From Actinomycetes bacterium (GTDB taxonomy: Bacteria > Actinomycetota > CADDZG01 > JAHWKV01), in the NCBI GenBank assembly GCA_029263035.1, contig JAJCYF010000150.1, forward strand, positions 1 through 12,365: 12,365 bases of DNA, written 5' to 3'. Under the pieces are notes generated by a model. It worked only from the letters and a program-made list of their open reading frames with translations, made no database searches and was not told the DNA's origin. Of the stretch, positions 1 through 6,790 are shown in pieces (position 1 is the first letter of the stretch; the number at the start of each line of letters is the position of its first letter). The position numbers and the translations under genes are program-made.

Positions 1-87
1 TGCGACGATCGCTATGCGTAAAGATGGGGAAGGGGAAACAGACATGTTCGAACTCCTGATCTTTGCCTCTTCAATGCCCCCAGATTC

Positions 88-92
88 GAGGA
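88..92 (+). promoter_or_regulatory. Shine-Dalgarno choosing the start of the debranching enzyme
   Basis: GAGGA ends five bases before the ATG at 98. The in-frame upstream ATGs at 14, 44 and 80 have no equally well spaced purine run, except a loose G/A-rich stretch before 44. The residues encoded between 14 and 98 do not look like part of the enzyme fold. This makes 98 the preferred start, with 44 as the main alternative. Confidence 0.55.
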
Positions 93-97
93 CTCAA

Positions 98-2344
98 ATG
101 AGCCAGCCACCCGACCTGCACCCGAAAACCTCTCCTTCCACGACAAAGAGCCCGGGGGGCGAGGAGTTTGATGTGTTGGGTCGTGCCGGACCCCTGCGCC
201 TCCGCAGCGCTCCAGGCGTACTCGCGGAGGCCCGCCAGGATCTTTTGGTGATAAAGGAGGGAGCTCTATTCCTTTGCTCACGTCCGAGCGGCGACATCCT
301 CCCCGGCTTTGTTTCCGGAGAGGGTCTATACAGCGAGGATACACGCTTCCTGTCGGAGTTCCGGCTCACGGTAGGCGGTAAGACCCCGGTGCTGTTGAGC
401 TCCAACGCCGGCCTGGCTTACGCGATGGTGATCGACGCCACCAACCCCAACCTCATGGACGGCGGGGTGGTGAAGGTCCCCCAGCAGACCATCTCGGTGC
501 AGCGGTTCCGCCTTTTGTCCGACCGGCTTTACGAGCGGATCTCGATGCGTAACTACGGCACCGAGCCGGTCGGGTCGACACTGCAGCTATCGCTGTCCGC
601 CGACTACGCCGACACCTTCGAGGTCAGGGGCGTCACCTCGCGGGATGAGCGCGGGCAGGCCCTGGCGCCCAAGGCGGGTGACTCCGGCCTGAAGTTCGGA
701 TACGTCGGCCAGGACGACGTCTTCCGGGAGACGCTGGTGGGGTTCGATCCCCGGCCTTCCGAGATCCGGTTCGAAGGCGACGCGGCCGTGGTCTGCTGGG
801 ACTTCAAGCTGGCGCCGGGCGAAAAGCAGAGCTTCGAGGTGACCGTCGAGCCCTCTATCGGGGGTTCCACCAGACCGGCGGCCCGCCTGGAGGCGGCGGA
901 GCGCCGGGTGGAGGGCGCCTACCGGGACTGGCACGCGTCGGGGTCGGCCATCCACAGCGACAACGGGCATTTCAACGGCTTCGTGAACGCGGCCATCCGG
1001 GACCTCAAGGCGCTGGAGACCTCCATCGGCGGTGACGGGATTTTCGCCGCCGGGATCCCCTGGTACGTGGCCCCCTTCGGCCGGGACTCCCTGCTGACCA
1101 GCCTGGAGGCAATGGTGTGGAACCCGGGAACCGCCGCCGGCTGTCTGAAGGTGATGGCGGGCTGGCAGGCCACGGAGGACGATCCGTGGCGGGACGCCGA
1201 GCCGGGCAAGATTCCCCATGAGCTGCGCCGGGGGGAGCTGGCCGGAGCCGGCCTCATTCCCCACACGCCCTACTACGGGACGGTCGACGCCACCCCTCTG
1301 TTCCTGGTGCTGGCCGGGGCCTACTACCGGTGGACCGGCGACCTGGACCTGATGAAGAGACTGCGGCCAAACTTCGACGCGGCCCTGGCCTGGATACGTG
1401 ACTTTGGGGACCCCGACGGCGACGGGTTCGTCGAGTACAACCAGCGGGGGCGGGAGGGCCTTCAGAACCAGGGGTGGAAGGACTCGGGGGACTGCATCGT
1501 CCACGCCGACGGCTCACTGGCGGAGGGGTCGATCGCTCTAGTCGAGGTGCAGGGCTACGTCTACCTGGCCAAACTTCGGATCGCCGAGGTGTACGACGCA
1601 TTGGGTGAACCCGAGGTGGCGGCGGGCCTGCGGCGGGAGGCGGGCCAGCTCAAGGAGGCGTTCGATGCCGCGTTCTGGATGCCCGGGGAAGGAACCTTTG
1701 CCCTGGCTCTGGACGGCGCCAAGAAGCAGGTCCAGGGAGTTGCGTCCAACGTGGGCCACGCCCTGTACTGCGGGCTGGTCGAGCCGCGCCGGGCGGCGGC
1801 GGTGGGGGAGCGCCTGATGGCCCCGGATATGTTCTCCGGCTGGGGGATCAGGACCTTGTCCAAAAAGAACCCGGCCTACAACCCAATGGGGTATCACGTC
1901 GGGTCGGTGTGGCCGCACGACAACGTGATCATCGCCGCCGGGCTGAAACGGTACGGGCTGGTCACGGCCACCGATCGGATCGCCACCGCCATGTTCGACG
2001 CCGCAATCTTCTCCGACCTGCGGCTGGACGAGCTGTACTGCGGCTTCGACCGGCGCGCCGGCCTGCCGCCGGTCAACTACCCGGTGGCGTGCAGCCCGCA
2101 GGCGTGGGCGGCCGCCGTCCCGCTGATGTTGACCCAGGCCTTCCTGGGTATCTCCGCCCAGGCCCCGGCCGGCGCGCTGACCATCTTCCAGCCCGCGCTT
2201 CCGTCTTGGTTGAACCGGGTGGAGATAGAGAACCTGCAGGTGGGCGATTCCAGGTTGGGCCTGGAGTTCACCCGGCAGGGGGATCAGACCGCCTTTGCGC
2301 TGACCCGCCGCGAAGGCAGCATCCGGGTCACCATCGAGAACTAG
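98..2344 (+). CDS. amylo-alpha-1,6-glucosidase / glycogen debranching-type enzyme
   Basis: This 748-residue protein looks like a cytosolic glycoside hydrolase of the bacterial amylo-alpha-1,6-glucosidase type, expected to release glucose at branch points of glycogen or related alpha-glucans. A debranching N-terminal beta domain starts near residue 48 (LVIKEGALFLCSRPSGD, then GLYSEDTRFLSEF) and runs to about 290. The rest is an (alpha/alpha)6-barrel domain with FGRDSL at 327-332, HELRRGE, YYGTVDATPLF and QGWKDSGD. In the last motif D462 and D465 are candidate catalytic acids by analogy with the family. The start at 98 rests on a GAGGA ribosome site; longer forms from 14 or 44 are open in frame. 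No signal peptide is visible. The aldolase gene follows after 128 bases, which fits a sugar-catabolism neighbourhood. The fold call is strong, but the exact substrate cannot be read from sequence, because relatives in this family are poorly characterised. Confidence 0.9.
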   Translation: MSQPPDLHPKTSPSTTKSPGGEEFDVLGRAGPLRLRSAPGVLAEARQDLLVIKEGALFLCSRPSGDILPGFVSGEGLYSEDTRFLSEFRLTVGGKTPVLLSSNAGLAYAMVIDATNPNLMDGGVVKVPQQTISVQRFRLLSDRLYERISMRNYGTEPVGSTLQLSLSADYADTFEVRGVTSRDERGQALAPKAGDSGLKFGYVGQDDVFRETLVGFDPRPSEIRFEGDAAVVCWDFKLAPGEKQSFEVTVEPSIGGSTRPAARLEAAERRVEGAYRDWHASGSAIHSDNGHFNGFVNAAIRDLKALETSIGGDGIFAAGIPWYVAPFGRDSLLTSLEAMVWNPGTAAGCLKVMAGWQATEDDPWRDAEPGKIPHELRRGELAGAGLIPHTPYYGTVDATPLFLVLAGAYYRWTGDLDLMKRLRPNFDAALAWIRDFGDPDGDGFVEYNQRGREGLQNQGWKDSGDCIVHADGSLAEGSIALVEVQGYVYLAKLRIAEVYDALGEPEVAAGLRREAGQLKEAFDAAFWMPGEGTFALALDGAKKQVQGVASNVGHALYCGLVEPRRAAAVGERLMAPDMFSGWGIRTLSKKNPAYNPMGYHVGSVWPHDNVIIAAGLKRYGLVTATDRIATAMFDAAIFSDLRLDELYCGFDRRAGLPPVNYPVACSPQAWAAAVPLMLTQAFLGISAQAPAGALTIFQPALPSWLNRVEIENLQVGDSRLGLEFTRQGDQTAFALTRREGSIRVTIEN

Positions 2345-2431
2345 ACAGGCATCCGTTGGCCCTGTCAGGCACGTTGCGGATATCATTGGTCATCACACAG
2401 CCGGAGGCGGGTTTCGCTTTCGCGCCCCGCC
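2344..2431 (+). other. Intergenic inverted repeats between debranching enzyme and aldolase
   Basis: Two short inverted repeats lie here. GACAGG (2344-2349) can pair with CCTGTC (2361-2366), and GGCGGG (2406-2411) with CCCGCC (2426-2431). Neither is followed by a T run, so neither is a classic terminator. A possible promoter, TTGGCC at 2356 and TATCAT at 2381 with a 19-base spacer, is poor and is not claimed. The region probably carries the start signals of the aldolase gene, but the sequence alone does not fix them. Confidence 0.3.
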
Positions 2432-2472
2432 GTAAACACCCCCTGTTGGACGAGCTTTGAGGAGCGACCGTA

Positions 2473-3501
2473 ATGGATGACAAGACGAAGGAACTGAACG
2501 CAATTGCCACCGCAATGGTGGCCCCCGGCAAAGGCATCCTTGCTGCCGACGAAAGCTCACCTACCATCGGCAAGCGGTTTGCCGCGCTCGGCATCGAGTC
2601 CACCGAGGAGAACCGCCGGTCCTACCGCGAGATGTTCTTCTCCGCCGAGGGCATCCAGGAGTACGTCAGCGGAACGATCCTTTACGACGAAACCATCCGC
2701 CAGAGCGCCAGCGACGGCACGACCTTCCCCGAGTACCTCAAGAAGCTGAACATCATCCCCGGCATCAAGGTCGACACCGGCGCCAAGGACCTGGCCGGTC
2801 ACCCGGGCGAAAAAGTCACCGAAGGTCTCGACGGCCTGCGTGAGCGCCTGGCCGAGTACTACGAGCTGGGAGCCCGCTTCGCCAAGTGGCGTGCCGTGAT
2901 CACCATCGGCGACGGCATCCCCTCCGACTACTGCCTGGAGGCCAACGCCCACGCTCTCGCCCGATACGGCGCCCTGTGCCAGGAGGCCGGCATCGTGCCG
3001 ATCATCGAGCCCGAGGTTCTGATGGACGCCGACAACACCATGGAGACCTGCTACGCCGTCACCGACAAGACCCTGCACACCGTCTTCGGCGCCCTCTACC
3101 GGGCCGGGGTTAAGTTCGAGGGCATGGTCCTCAAGCCCAACATGGTGGTTCCCGGCAAGAAGTCCGGCCAGAAGGCCACCGTCCGGCAGGTTGCCGAGTT
3201 GACCCTGGAGGTTCTGAAGAAGAACGTTCCGGCATCGGTTGCCGGAATTGCCTTCCTGTCCGGCGGCCAGAGCGACCAGGAGGCCTCGGCCCACCTGAAC
3301 GAGCTCAACAAGCTGGGCGGGGCACCGTGGCCGCTGACCTACTCCTACGGCCGTGCGCTGCAGACCGCAGCCATGGAGACCTGGGCCGGCAAGCCGGAGA
3401 ACCGTGCCGCAGGCCAGGCGGCTGCGCTGCTGCGGGCTCGCGCCAACTCCGCGGCGACCTACGGCAAGTACTCCGAGCAGCTGGAGACCGCAGGGGTCTG
3501 A
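2473..3501 (+). CDS. fructose-bisphosphate aldolase, class I
   Basis: This 342-residue enzyme is a class I (Schiff-base) aldolase that reversibly splits fructose 1,6-bisphosphate into dihydroxyacetone phosphate and glyceraldehyde 3-phosphate in cytosolic glycolysis and gluconeogenesis. It resembles the animal/plant-type family closely. GILAADES at 21-28 carries the conserved Asp (D26). KWR at 138-140 holds the second active-site lysine. IEPEVL at 178-183 carries the two conserved glutamates (E179, E181). GMVLKPNM holds the Schiff-base lysine, K221. Length is close to the usual 340-360. The start is well supported by GAGGAG at 2459-2464, eight bases before the ATG. Class II metal-dependent enzymes are the commoner bacterial form, so the class is worth noting, though class I is known in several actinobacteria. 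A strong terminator follows 27 bases after the stop, so the gene probably ends its transcript. Confidence 0.97.
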   Translation: MDDKTKELNAIATAMVAPGKGILAADESSPTIGKRFAALGIESTEENRRSYREMFFSAEGIQEYVSGTILYDETIRQSASDGTTFPEYLKKLNIIPGIKVDTGAKDLAGHPGEKVTEGLDGLRERLAEYYELGARFAKWRAVITIGDGIPSDYCLEANAHALARYGALCQEAGIVPIIEPEVLMDADNTMETCYAVTDKTLHTVFGALYRAGVKFEGMVLKPNMVVPGKKSGQKATVRQVAELTLEVLKKNVPASVAGIAFLSGGQSDQEASAHLNELNKLGGAPWPLTYSYGRALQTAAMETWAGKPENRAAGQAAALLRARANSAATYGKYSEQLETAGV

Positions 3502-3528
3502 GCGCCATTTGATTCGAGCGAATAATCT

Positions 3529-3557
3529 GGCCGGGATGTCATCCATCCCGGCCTTTT
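3529..3557 (+). terminator. Intrinsic terminator after the aldolase gene
   Basis: A perfect 10-bp stem (3529-3538 with 3544-3553, GGCCGGGATG and its complement) closes a five-base loop and is followed by TTTT at 3554-3557. The T run is short, so termination may be partial. It ends only seven bases before the purN start. Confidence 0.85.
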
Positions 3558-3564
3558 CGCGCAT

Positions 3565-4167
3565 ATGAGGTTGGGGATCCTGGCTTCCCACGGGGGGTCG
3601 AACATGCAGGCGATCGTCGATGCCAGCCGCCGGGGGGTGCTTCCCGCCGAGGTGGTGGTGGTGATCAGCAACAACGCCGGCTCCCAGGCGGCGGCCCGGG
3701 CGGCCCGGGAAGGCATCCCGTTTCATCACCTGAGCGGGGTCACCCACCCCGAGTTCGAGCAGCTCGATGACGGGATCGCCCGGGTGCTCTCCGGCGCCGG
3801 TGTCGACCTGGTGGTCCTGGCCGGTTACATGAAAAAGGTGGGCCCCCGGACCATCGAGCGGTTCCCCAATCGCATCGTCAACATCCACCCGGCCCTGCTG
3901 CCCAAATTCGGCGGGGTGGGGATGTACGGCATCCGGGTTCACCAGGCGGTGCTGGACGCCGGCGACGCCCTGACCGGCGTCACCGTGCACCTGGTGGACC
4001 AGGAGTACGACCGGGGACCCGTGGTTGCGCAGTGTGAGGTTGCGGTGCTGGAGGGCGACGATGTGGAGACCCTGGCCGCCCGGGTGCTGGAGCGCGAGCA
4101 CGCCTTTTACGTCGAGACCCTGTGCCGGATTGCCTCGGGCGAGCTGGACCTGGATAGACTCAGCTGA
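3565..4167 (+). CDS. purN: phosphoribosylglycinamide formyltransferase (GART), purine biosynthesis
   Basis: This 200-residue protein matches PurN, the cytosolic enzyme that transfers a formyl group from 10-formyltetrahydrofolate to glycinamide ribonucleotide in the third step of de novo purine synthesis. The N-terminal strand and glycine loop (ILASHGGSN, residues 5-13) bind the phosphoribosyl substrate. VNIHPALLPKFGG carries N106 and H108, the same numbers as the E. coli catalytic residues. EYDRGPV carries D149, equivalent to E. coli D144. The start at 3565 gives the normal N-terminus; the next ATG at 3604 would remove the first strand and glycine loop. No Shine-Dalgarno is visible, because the space before the ATG is filled by the aldolase terminator hairpin. 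The stop overlaps the next gene's ATG (TGATG), implying translational coupling. No purH or other purine gene is adjacent. Confidence 0.95.
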   Translation: MRLGILASHGGSNMQAIVDASRRGVLPAEVVVVISNNAGSQAAARAAREGIPFHHLSGVTHPEFEQLDDGIARVLSGAGVDLVVLAGYMKKVGPRTIERFPNRIVNIHPALLPKFGGVGMYGIRVHQAVLDAGDALTGVTVHLVDQEYDRGPVVAQCEVAVLEGDDVETLAARVLEREHAFYVETLCRIASGELDLDRLS

Positions 4168-4895
4168 TGGTAGAGGCCTCGCATCCGGCGTTGGTGGAGC
4201 TCCTTGAGCTTCAAAAGATCGATTCGGCCGTCGACCGGCTGACCTCCAGGCTGAACAACCTGCCCGAACAGGCGGAGCTCGATGAGCTCGAGGAGCGCCA
4301 GCGGAGCCTGGAAGCCCGGACCGGCGAGCGGGAGGCGGCTCTGGACGAGGTGGTCGCCCGCCAGCGCAAGCTGGATACCGAGGTCGACAATGTCGGCAAG
4401 AAGATCGCCCACGAGGAGGCCCGGCTCAACGCCGGTGACATAGCCAACCCGCGGGAGCTCTCCGCCATCGGCGCAGAGATCGAGTCGCTCAAGCGCCGCC
4501 GGATCCGGTTCGAGGATGAGGACCTGGAGGTCATGGAGGAGCGCGAGAACCTGGAACGGGAGCTGAAGGGCCTTACCGACCAGCTCGAGGTCCTGCGCAC
4601 CCAGGTCTCCGAAGCGATCGTCAAGCGGGATGCCGCCGGGGGCCAGGTGACCGAGGAGCTGGAAAAGTTCAAGGAACGCAGGCAGGGTTGGGTGCCCCGG
4701 GTCGACCCCGAGCTGCTCGCCTTCTACGACGACCTGCGGCGGTCGAAACACGGCGTCGGCGCGGCGGCGTTGCAGGGCTCGATGTGCCTGGGCTGCCATA
4801 TGCAGCTGCCGGCGCAGGAGGTCGCCCGGGTCCGCGCCAACAAGGGCATGAGCCGGTGCGACGAGTGCGGCCGTATCCTCGTAGTGGTCGACTAA
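4167..4895 (+). CDS. coiled-coil protein with C-terminal C4 zinc ribbon
   Basis: This 242-residue protein belongs to the bacterial C4-type zinc-ribbon family (CT398-like coiled coil plus zinc ribbon; M. tuberculosis Rv2229c is a relative). Residues about 10-185 are heptad-like and rich in Glu, Arg, Leu and Lys, and predict a long antiparallel coiled-coil hairpin. The C-terminus holds two CxxC knuckles, C207/C210 and C231/C234, which should bind one zinc ion. The cellular role is not established. Work on the Chlamydia relative suggests a protein-protein adaptor in the cytosol. The gene overlaps purN by one base and sits 16 bases before an RNase HI gene, and the same pairing is found in mycobacteria. 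That points to a role linked to RNA-DNA hybrids or nucleic-acid metabolism, but this is inference. The family call is secure and the function is not. Confidence 0.88.
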   Translation: MVEASHPALVELLELQKIDSAVDRLTSRLNNLPEQAELDELEERQRSLEARTGEREAALDEVVARQRKLDTEVDNVGKKIAHEEARLNAGDIANPRELSAIGAEIESLKRRRIRFEDEDLEVMEERENLERELKGLTDQLEVLRTQVSEAIVKRDAAGGQVTEELEKFKERRQGWVPRVDPELLAFYDDLRRSKHGVGAAALQGSMCLGCHMQLPAQEVARVRANKGMSRCDECGRILVVVD

Positions 4896-4911
4896 CGCCC
4901 GGACCACCGGC

Positions 4912-5373
4912 ATGGCAGGCACCTTTTCGCTCCACACCGATGGCGGAGCCCGCGGCAACCCCGGTCCGGCGGGTATCGGGGTGGTGTTGTGCTCGCCCGG
5001 GGGCCGGGTCCTGGAGGAGATCGGCCGGGGCATCGGGCGGGCAACCAACAACGTGGCGGAGTACGAAGCCCTTATCGTGGGCTTGCAGGCCGCCCGGGTT
5101 CACGGCGCCGCCGATCTGGAGGTTTACATGGACTCCCGGCTGGTGATCGAGCAGATGAAAGGCAACTACAAGGTGAAGTCCCCGGGTCTTAAAACTCTGC
5201 ACGAGCGGGCGCGCGCCCTGGCGGAGGAGTTCGACCGGATCACCTTCACCGCGGTGCCCAGAGCTGAGAATGCCGCCGCCGACCGGCTCAGCAACCTGGG
5301 AATGGACGAGCAGGCCGCATCCGGCGATCCTCTCCCGCCGCAACCCGGTCCCGGTCCGACCGGCCTGTCCTAG
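4912..5373 (+). CDS. ribonuclease HI family protein (stand-alone)
   Basis: This 153-residue protein has the RNase H fold and should cut the RNA strand of RNA-DNA hybrids using two metal ions in the cytosol. The four catalytic acids are all visible: D10 in LHTDGGARGNPGP, E50 in TNNVAEYEAL, D74 in VYMDSRLV, and D124 in ENAAADRLSN. It resembles the N-terminal domain of the actinobacterial Rv2228c type, which is a fusion of RNase HI with a CobC-like phosphatase. Here the phosphatase part is absent and the protein ends in a Pro/Gly-rich tail of about 20 residues. No clear ribosome site precedes the ATG; the gene lies 16 bases after the zinc-ribbon gene and only two bases before the next start, so coupled translation is likely. 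The general family call is firm. I do not assign rnhA because this subgroup differs from E. coli RnhA. Confidence 0.93.
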   Translation: MAGTFSLHTDGGARGNPGPAGIGVVLCSPGGRVLEEIGRGIGRATNNVAEYEALIVGLQAARVHGAADLEVYMDSRLVIEQMKGNYKVKSPGLKTLHERARALAEEFDRITFTAVPRAENAAADRLSNLGMDEQAASGDPLPPQPGPGPTGLS

Positions 5374-5375
5374 CC

Positions 5376-5993
5376 ATGCTTTTCTGGCACCTCGGGATGA
5401 CCTGCGCCATCGTCTTCTTCGCGCTCGGCGCCCGGCGGATCGACTACCGGGTCGTGCTACTGGGAGCGGTGATCTCCGACATCATCGACAAGCCGATCGG
5501 GCGGATCTTCTTCCGGGAGCAGTTTGAGAGCGGGCGGCTGTTCGGACACACGCTGCTGGTGTCGACGGCCCTTCTGCTGGCGATCCAACTCGCGCTGAGG
5601 GGCGCAACCGCCCGCCGGTGGTTCATCCTGCCCATCTGCATGCTGATCCATCAGGTGCTGGACGGTATGTGGAGCAGTCCGATCACCTGGTTCTGGCCGC
5701 TGTTCGGCGCCACCTTCGAGGCCGACCCCCAGGACGGCTACTGGCTGGAGGTCCTCACCCGGCCCCTCAGCCACCCGTGGGAGCTGTTCCGGGAGCTGGT
5801 TGGGCTGGTGATTCTCATCTACCTGGCGCGCGCCTACAAGCTGCAGGACCCTGCGCTGCGCCGCAGGTTCATCCGCAAGGGCGAGCTGATCGAACGGCCG
5901 GAGCGGCTGTCCCGCTCAGACCGGATCGGGGGCCCGGCGCCGCAGGAGGAAAGGGAAACAGGATCTCCCACCGCACCGGGGGACGGCGGGTAA
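5376..5993 (+). CDS. multi-pass membrane protein, YdjM/DUF457-like (putative metal-dependent hydrolase)
   Basis: This 205-residue protein has about five hydrophobic segments (roughly residues 2-19, 25-38, 59-75, 83-98 and 137-151) and a hydrophilic tail, so it should sit in the cytoplasmic membrane. It shows the polar pattern of the YdjM/DUF457 family, whose members are annotated as membrane-bound metal-dependent hydrolases: DIIDK at 35-39, GH at 57-58 and HQVLD at 92-96, followed by an aromatic/Pro stretch (WFWPLFG, 105-111). H58, H92, D96, D35 and D38 are candidate metal ligands. No substrate is known for the family. Its start lies two bases after the RNase H stop, so it is the last gene of the purN cluster. 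Its TAA stop (5991-5993) forms half of the likely rnpB -10 box. The family assignment comes from motif memory and is moderately sure. Confidence 0.75.
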   Translation: MLFWHLGMTCAIVFFALGARRIDYRVVLLGAVISDIIDKPIGRIFFREQFESGRLFGHTLLVSTALLLAIQLALRGATARRWFILPICMLIHQVLDGMWSSPITWFWPLFGATFEADPQDGYWLEVLTRPLSHPWELFRELVGLVILIYLARAYKLQDPALRRRFIRKGELIERPERLSRSDRIGGPAPQEERETGSPTAPGDGG

Positions 5994-5996
5994 ACT
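5991..5996 (+). promoter_or_regulatory. Probable -10 box of the rnpB promoter
   Basis: TAAACT lies 5 bases before the first base of the RNase P P1 helix at 6002, which is the right place for a sigma70-type -10 element of a gene starting at about +1 = 6002-6003. The -35 region (around 5968-5973) has no recognisable TTGACA-like hexamer. The first three bases are the stop codon of the upstream membrane-protein gene. Confidence 0.6.
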
Positions 5997-6001
5997 TAAA
6001 G

Positions 6002-6383
6002 GGCAGCCGGCCGGGCGGCCGCGGCTTCGATTCGAGCAGCCTCAAGGGTTGCTTGCAACGAGGTCGAGGAAGGTCCGGGCTCCACAGGGCAGGGTGCTGG
6101 GTAACCCCCAGATCGGGTGATCGATGGAAAGTGCAACAGAAAGCAAACCGCTAAGGGAGGCAACTCCCCAGCAAGGTTGAAACGGTGCGGTAAGAGCGCA
6201 CCAGCGCCGCGGGAGACCGCGGCGGCTAGGCAAACCCCACCCGGAGCAAGACCAACAGGGGACATGGAGCGGCCCGCTTCAACCGCCCCGGGTAGGTTGC
6301 TAGAGGCCACGGGCAACCGTGGTCCCAGATGGATGGTCGCCCCTTCGAAAGAAGGACAGAACCCGGCCTACAGGCCGGCTGCC
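6002..6383 (+). ncRNA. rnpB: RNase P RNA, bacterial type A
   Basis: This is the catalytic RNA of RNase P, which trims the 5' leader from precursor tRNAs together with the RnpA protein. The ends are set by an 11-bp perfect P1 helix, GGCAGCCGGCC at 6002-6012 pairing with 6373-6383. Conserved elements appear in order: the P4 5' half and neighbours (GAGGAAGGTCCGGGCTCC, 6066-6083, with one A-to-G change from the common GAGGAAAGTCC), CAGGGTGCTGG, AGAAAGCAAACCGC, the P8/P9 region GGTGCGGTAAGAGCGCACC, GCAAACCCCACCCGGAGCAA, CCCAGATGGATGG, and the P4 3' half AGGACAGAACCCGGCCTACA. The 382-base length is typical of type A. An intrinsic terminator follows immediately. ORFs reading through this region are artefacts of the RNA gene. 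Confidence 0.98.
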
Positions 6384-6384
6384 G

Positions 6385-6415
6385 AAAAAGGCCCTCTGCA
6401 AAGGGGGCCTTTTTT
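6385..6415 (+). terminator. Intrinsic terminator of rnpB
   Basis: An A5-flanked GC stem (GGCCCTC pairing with GGGGGCC, one G-U pair; 6390-6396 with 6403-6409) is followed by six T at 6410-6415. The A run at 6385-6389 can pair with the T run, so the hairpin is also usable on the other strand. It begins two bases after the RNase P P1 helix. Confidence 0.93.
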
Positions 6416-6457
6416 GACCCCATGTTTTGGTTTCACTCCGTGGGGCTAACCGTCTTC

Positions 6458-6463
6458 TATGCT
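6458..6463 (+). promoter_or_regulatory. Possible -10 box for the DUF4235/threonine operon
   Basis: TATGCT would give a start near 6470 and a leader of about 30 bases ahead of the ribosome site at 6490. No good -35 hexamer sits 16-19 bases upstream; TTTCAC at 6431 is too far. Some promoter must lie in 6416-6489, because the rnpB terminator isolates the downstream genes. Confidence 0.3.
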
Positions 6464-6501
6464 CTACGGTGCGTAGGGCCAAAAAGATTGGGGAGGACGG
6501 G

Positions 6502-6771
6502 ATGGCTAAGAAGACTCAGACTACCGAACGCAAAGGCGGTGTGGCCCAGAAGCTGTTGGCGCTAGGATTGAGCGCTCTGGCAGCAAAGCTGACGATGATG
6601 GCGGTTGAGAAGTTCTGGACCAAAGGCCTGCACAAGCCCATCCCCGACCCTGATGAGGCGTCGATGGCCACCAAGATGGCGTGGATGGGCGTAACTGCGG
6701 CCGCCGTCGGCATGGCCCGGGAGATGGTCCGTGAGCTGACCGCTCCGTCGGTGAGGGAAGACAAAGCTTAA
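6502..6771 (+). CDS. small DUF4235-like membrane protein
   Basis: This 89-residue protein resembles the actinobacterial DUF4235 family. It has a basic N-terminus (MAKKTQTTERKG), a first hydrophobic segment near residues 13-30 with the LAAKLTMMAVEKFW pattern, a short polar linker with several Pro and Asp, and a second hydrophobic segment at about 54-70 (MAWMGVTAAAVGMAREMV). Both segments suggest a small helical-hairpin protein of the cytoplasmic membrane. No function is known for the family. The start at 6502 is set by GGGGAGG at 6490-6496; an in-frame ATG at 6427 exists but lies near the rnpB terminator and gives an unrelated extension. The stop is 19 bases before the homoserine dehydrogenase start, so it is probably the first gene of the threonine operon. 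Confidence 0.8.
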   Translation: MAKKTQTTERKGGVAQKLLALGLSALAAKLTMMAVEKFWTKGLHKPIPDPDEASMATKMAWMGVTAAAVGMAREMVRELTAPSVREDKA

Positions 6772-6790
6772 AGAGAGGTATCGGCGAACT

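Noticed and set aside
587..2386. Several antisense and +1-frame open frames over the debranching enzyme
   Set aside because: They are shadows of a strongly recognised coding frame with compositionally biased products.
2557..4101. 514-codon antisense open frame opposite aldolase and purN
   Set aside because: It is the mirror of two well-recognised genes in a high-GC genome, where antisense frames stay open by codon bias. Its product is low-complexity and resembles no family.
5996..6482. Open frames on both strands across rnpB
   Set aside because: The region is fully explained by RNase P RNA and its terminator; the frames have no ribosome sites or recognisable products.
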